NCBI GenBank assembly: GCA_015488125.1
Contig: WFOJ01000140.1
Coordinates: 1-6,594 of the forward strand
DNA length: 6,594 nt
Origin: Mariprofundaceae bacterium
GTDB lineage: Bacteria; Pseudomonadota; Zetaproteobacteria; Mariprofundales; Mariprofundaceae
Reading direction: 5' to 3'
Each line of letters begins with the position of its first letter. Positions within the stretch are counted from its first letter, which is position 1. The translations under genes and the position numbers were made by a program. The notes under the pieces are model-generated. The model was not told the origin of the DNA, made no database searches, and saw nothing but the letters and a program-made list of their open reading frames with translations. Shown here piece by piece: positions 6,199-6,594 of the stretch.

Positions 6199-6221
6199 GT
6201 ACACAGCGGTATGGTGTGTAC
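6199..6221 (+). repeat. Inverted repeat before tRNA-Arg
   Basis: GTACACA and TGTGTAC are perfect 7-base complements around the loop GCGGTATGG, ending 2 bases before the tRNA. It may be a leader hairpin or a protein-binding dyad; function unknown. No convincing promoter pair was found between 6139 and 6223. Confidence 0.45.
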
Positions 6222-6223
6222 GA

Positions 6224-6300
6224 GCGCGGTTAGCTCAGTTGGATAGAGCGTCGGCCTCCGAAGCCGAAGGCCACAGGTTCGAATCCTGTACCGCGCACCA
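6224..6300 (+). tRNA. tRNA-Arg (anticodon CCG)
   Basis: A full cloverleaf of 77 bases. The acceptor GCGCGGT pairs with ACCGCGC, the D arm is GCTC-AGTTGGATA-GAGC, and the anticodon stem TCGGC/GCCGA holds the loop CTCCGAA with CCG at 6258-6260 (reads CGG, arginine). The variable loop is AGGCC, the T arm is ACAGG-TTCGAAT-CCTGT, then A and an encoded CCA. Confidence 0.96.
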
Positions 6301-6412
6301 TTCCTAGTGGTAATCTACACATAGGCAGAATCTGTGCCTTGATCACACCGAGCAAGAGCGGCGGCCATGATGGGGTGGTGGGTGCGACCACGAGTTTTCA
6401 AATCAAGACATG

Positions 6413-6594
6413 TTATTCATTGAGATGTTGCTGATGAAATTTTCGCAAACGGATTTGCGCATTATGGCGAATATCCATGTAGAACAGGTTAATGTCCGAT
6501 TCGTGATAATCTTTTCCTTCGTGTGCAAAGCCTTGTGGTGTTGGCGCGATATTAAGCATTCCTTTCCTGCACTGGGTGCCAACCAGATGCGGCA
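6413..6594 (-). CDS. Hypothetical protein, C-terminal part only
   Basis: An open minus-strand frame enters from the right edge and ends at TAA (complement of 6413-6415), giving 59 residues. It starts PHLVGTQCRKGMLNIAPTP and continues with HEGKDYHESDINLFYMDIR, then NAQIRLRKFHQQHLNE. It is rich in His, Asp, Asn and Gln and has no membrane segment. Frame continuity and ordinary amino-acid content suggest a real gene end, but the family is not recognised. It is convergent with the tRNA, 112 bases away; the spacer 6301-6412 shows no gene, only short hairpins. Confidence 0.5.
   Translation of the reverse strand, partial: PHLVGTQCRKGMLNIAPTPQGFAHEGKDYHESDINLFYMDIRHNAQIRLRKFHQQHLNE

Noticed and set aside
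6323..6339. Hairpin AGGCA/TGCCT after tRNA-Arg
   Set aside because: Short stem with no T-run after it; not supported as a terminator.
3962..6346. TGATCAC repeated at about 3962, 4484, 5411, 5748 and 6340
   Set aside because: Short, differently placed (inside genes and outside) and without constant spacing; probably chance.
6375..6398. Hairpin GTGGT-GGGTGCG-ACCAC followed by a few T
   Set aside because: Only 5 bp with a three-base gap before TTTT; too weak to call a terminator for the tRNA or the opposing gene.

Overview
The window looks like chromosomal DNA of a Gram-negative proteobacterium. It encodes an outer-membrane TonB-dependent receptor with its own TonB, a one-piece tmRNA with an encoded CCA (not the permuted two-piece alphaproteobacterial form), a tRNA-Arg and a MerR/MerT metal module. 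A gamma- or zetaproteobacterium would fit, but nothing here fixes the genus.

Left part (1-2856, + strand): a TonB-dependent receptor with OprC/NosA-like features (an RGLFGSRL plug motif, an HKMDNY motif followed by a Met-rich stretch). It overlaps by one base (TGATG) a gene for a dedicated TonB-type energy transducer. Together they suggest import of a metal or metal complex across the outer membrane; copper is the best guess.

Middle (2860-3930, - strand): alanine dehydrogenase, convergent with tonB and only 3 bases from it. It has a clear sigma70-type promoter and a strong Shine-Dalgarno site. Back to back with that promoter is a MerR-family operator/promoter (TTGACT, 20-bp spacer containing TGGAG-CATA-CTCCA, then TATTGT). 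It drives a co-directional metal module (4045-5609): merR, merT (ATGA overlap), a merF-like pseudogene with two mutually compensating frameshifts, and a Cys-rich ORF joining a CopZ-type [2Fe-2S]/zinc domain to a GDCCVxC mini-protein. The join lies just after a T6 tract; one T fewer would restore two genes with an ATGA overlap. No mercuric reductase (merA) is present, so this is an uptake/handling module without its usual detoxifying enzyme, at least here.

Right part (5680-6594): tmRNA (ssrA) with a plausible promoter, an atypical encoded tag (ANDDVELAYAA) and a rho-independent terminator. Next come a degenerate 5' half of a tRNA-Arg, an intact tRNA-Arg(CCG), and the C-terminal end of an unrecognised minus-strand gene running off the window. 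ssrA, a tRNA and a tRNA fragment beside a decaying accessory module resemble an integration hot spot, but no integrase or paired att site is visible.
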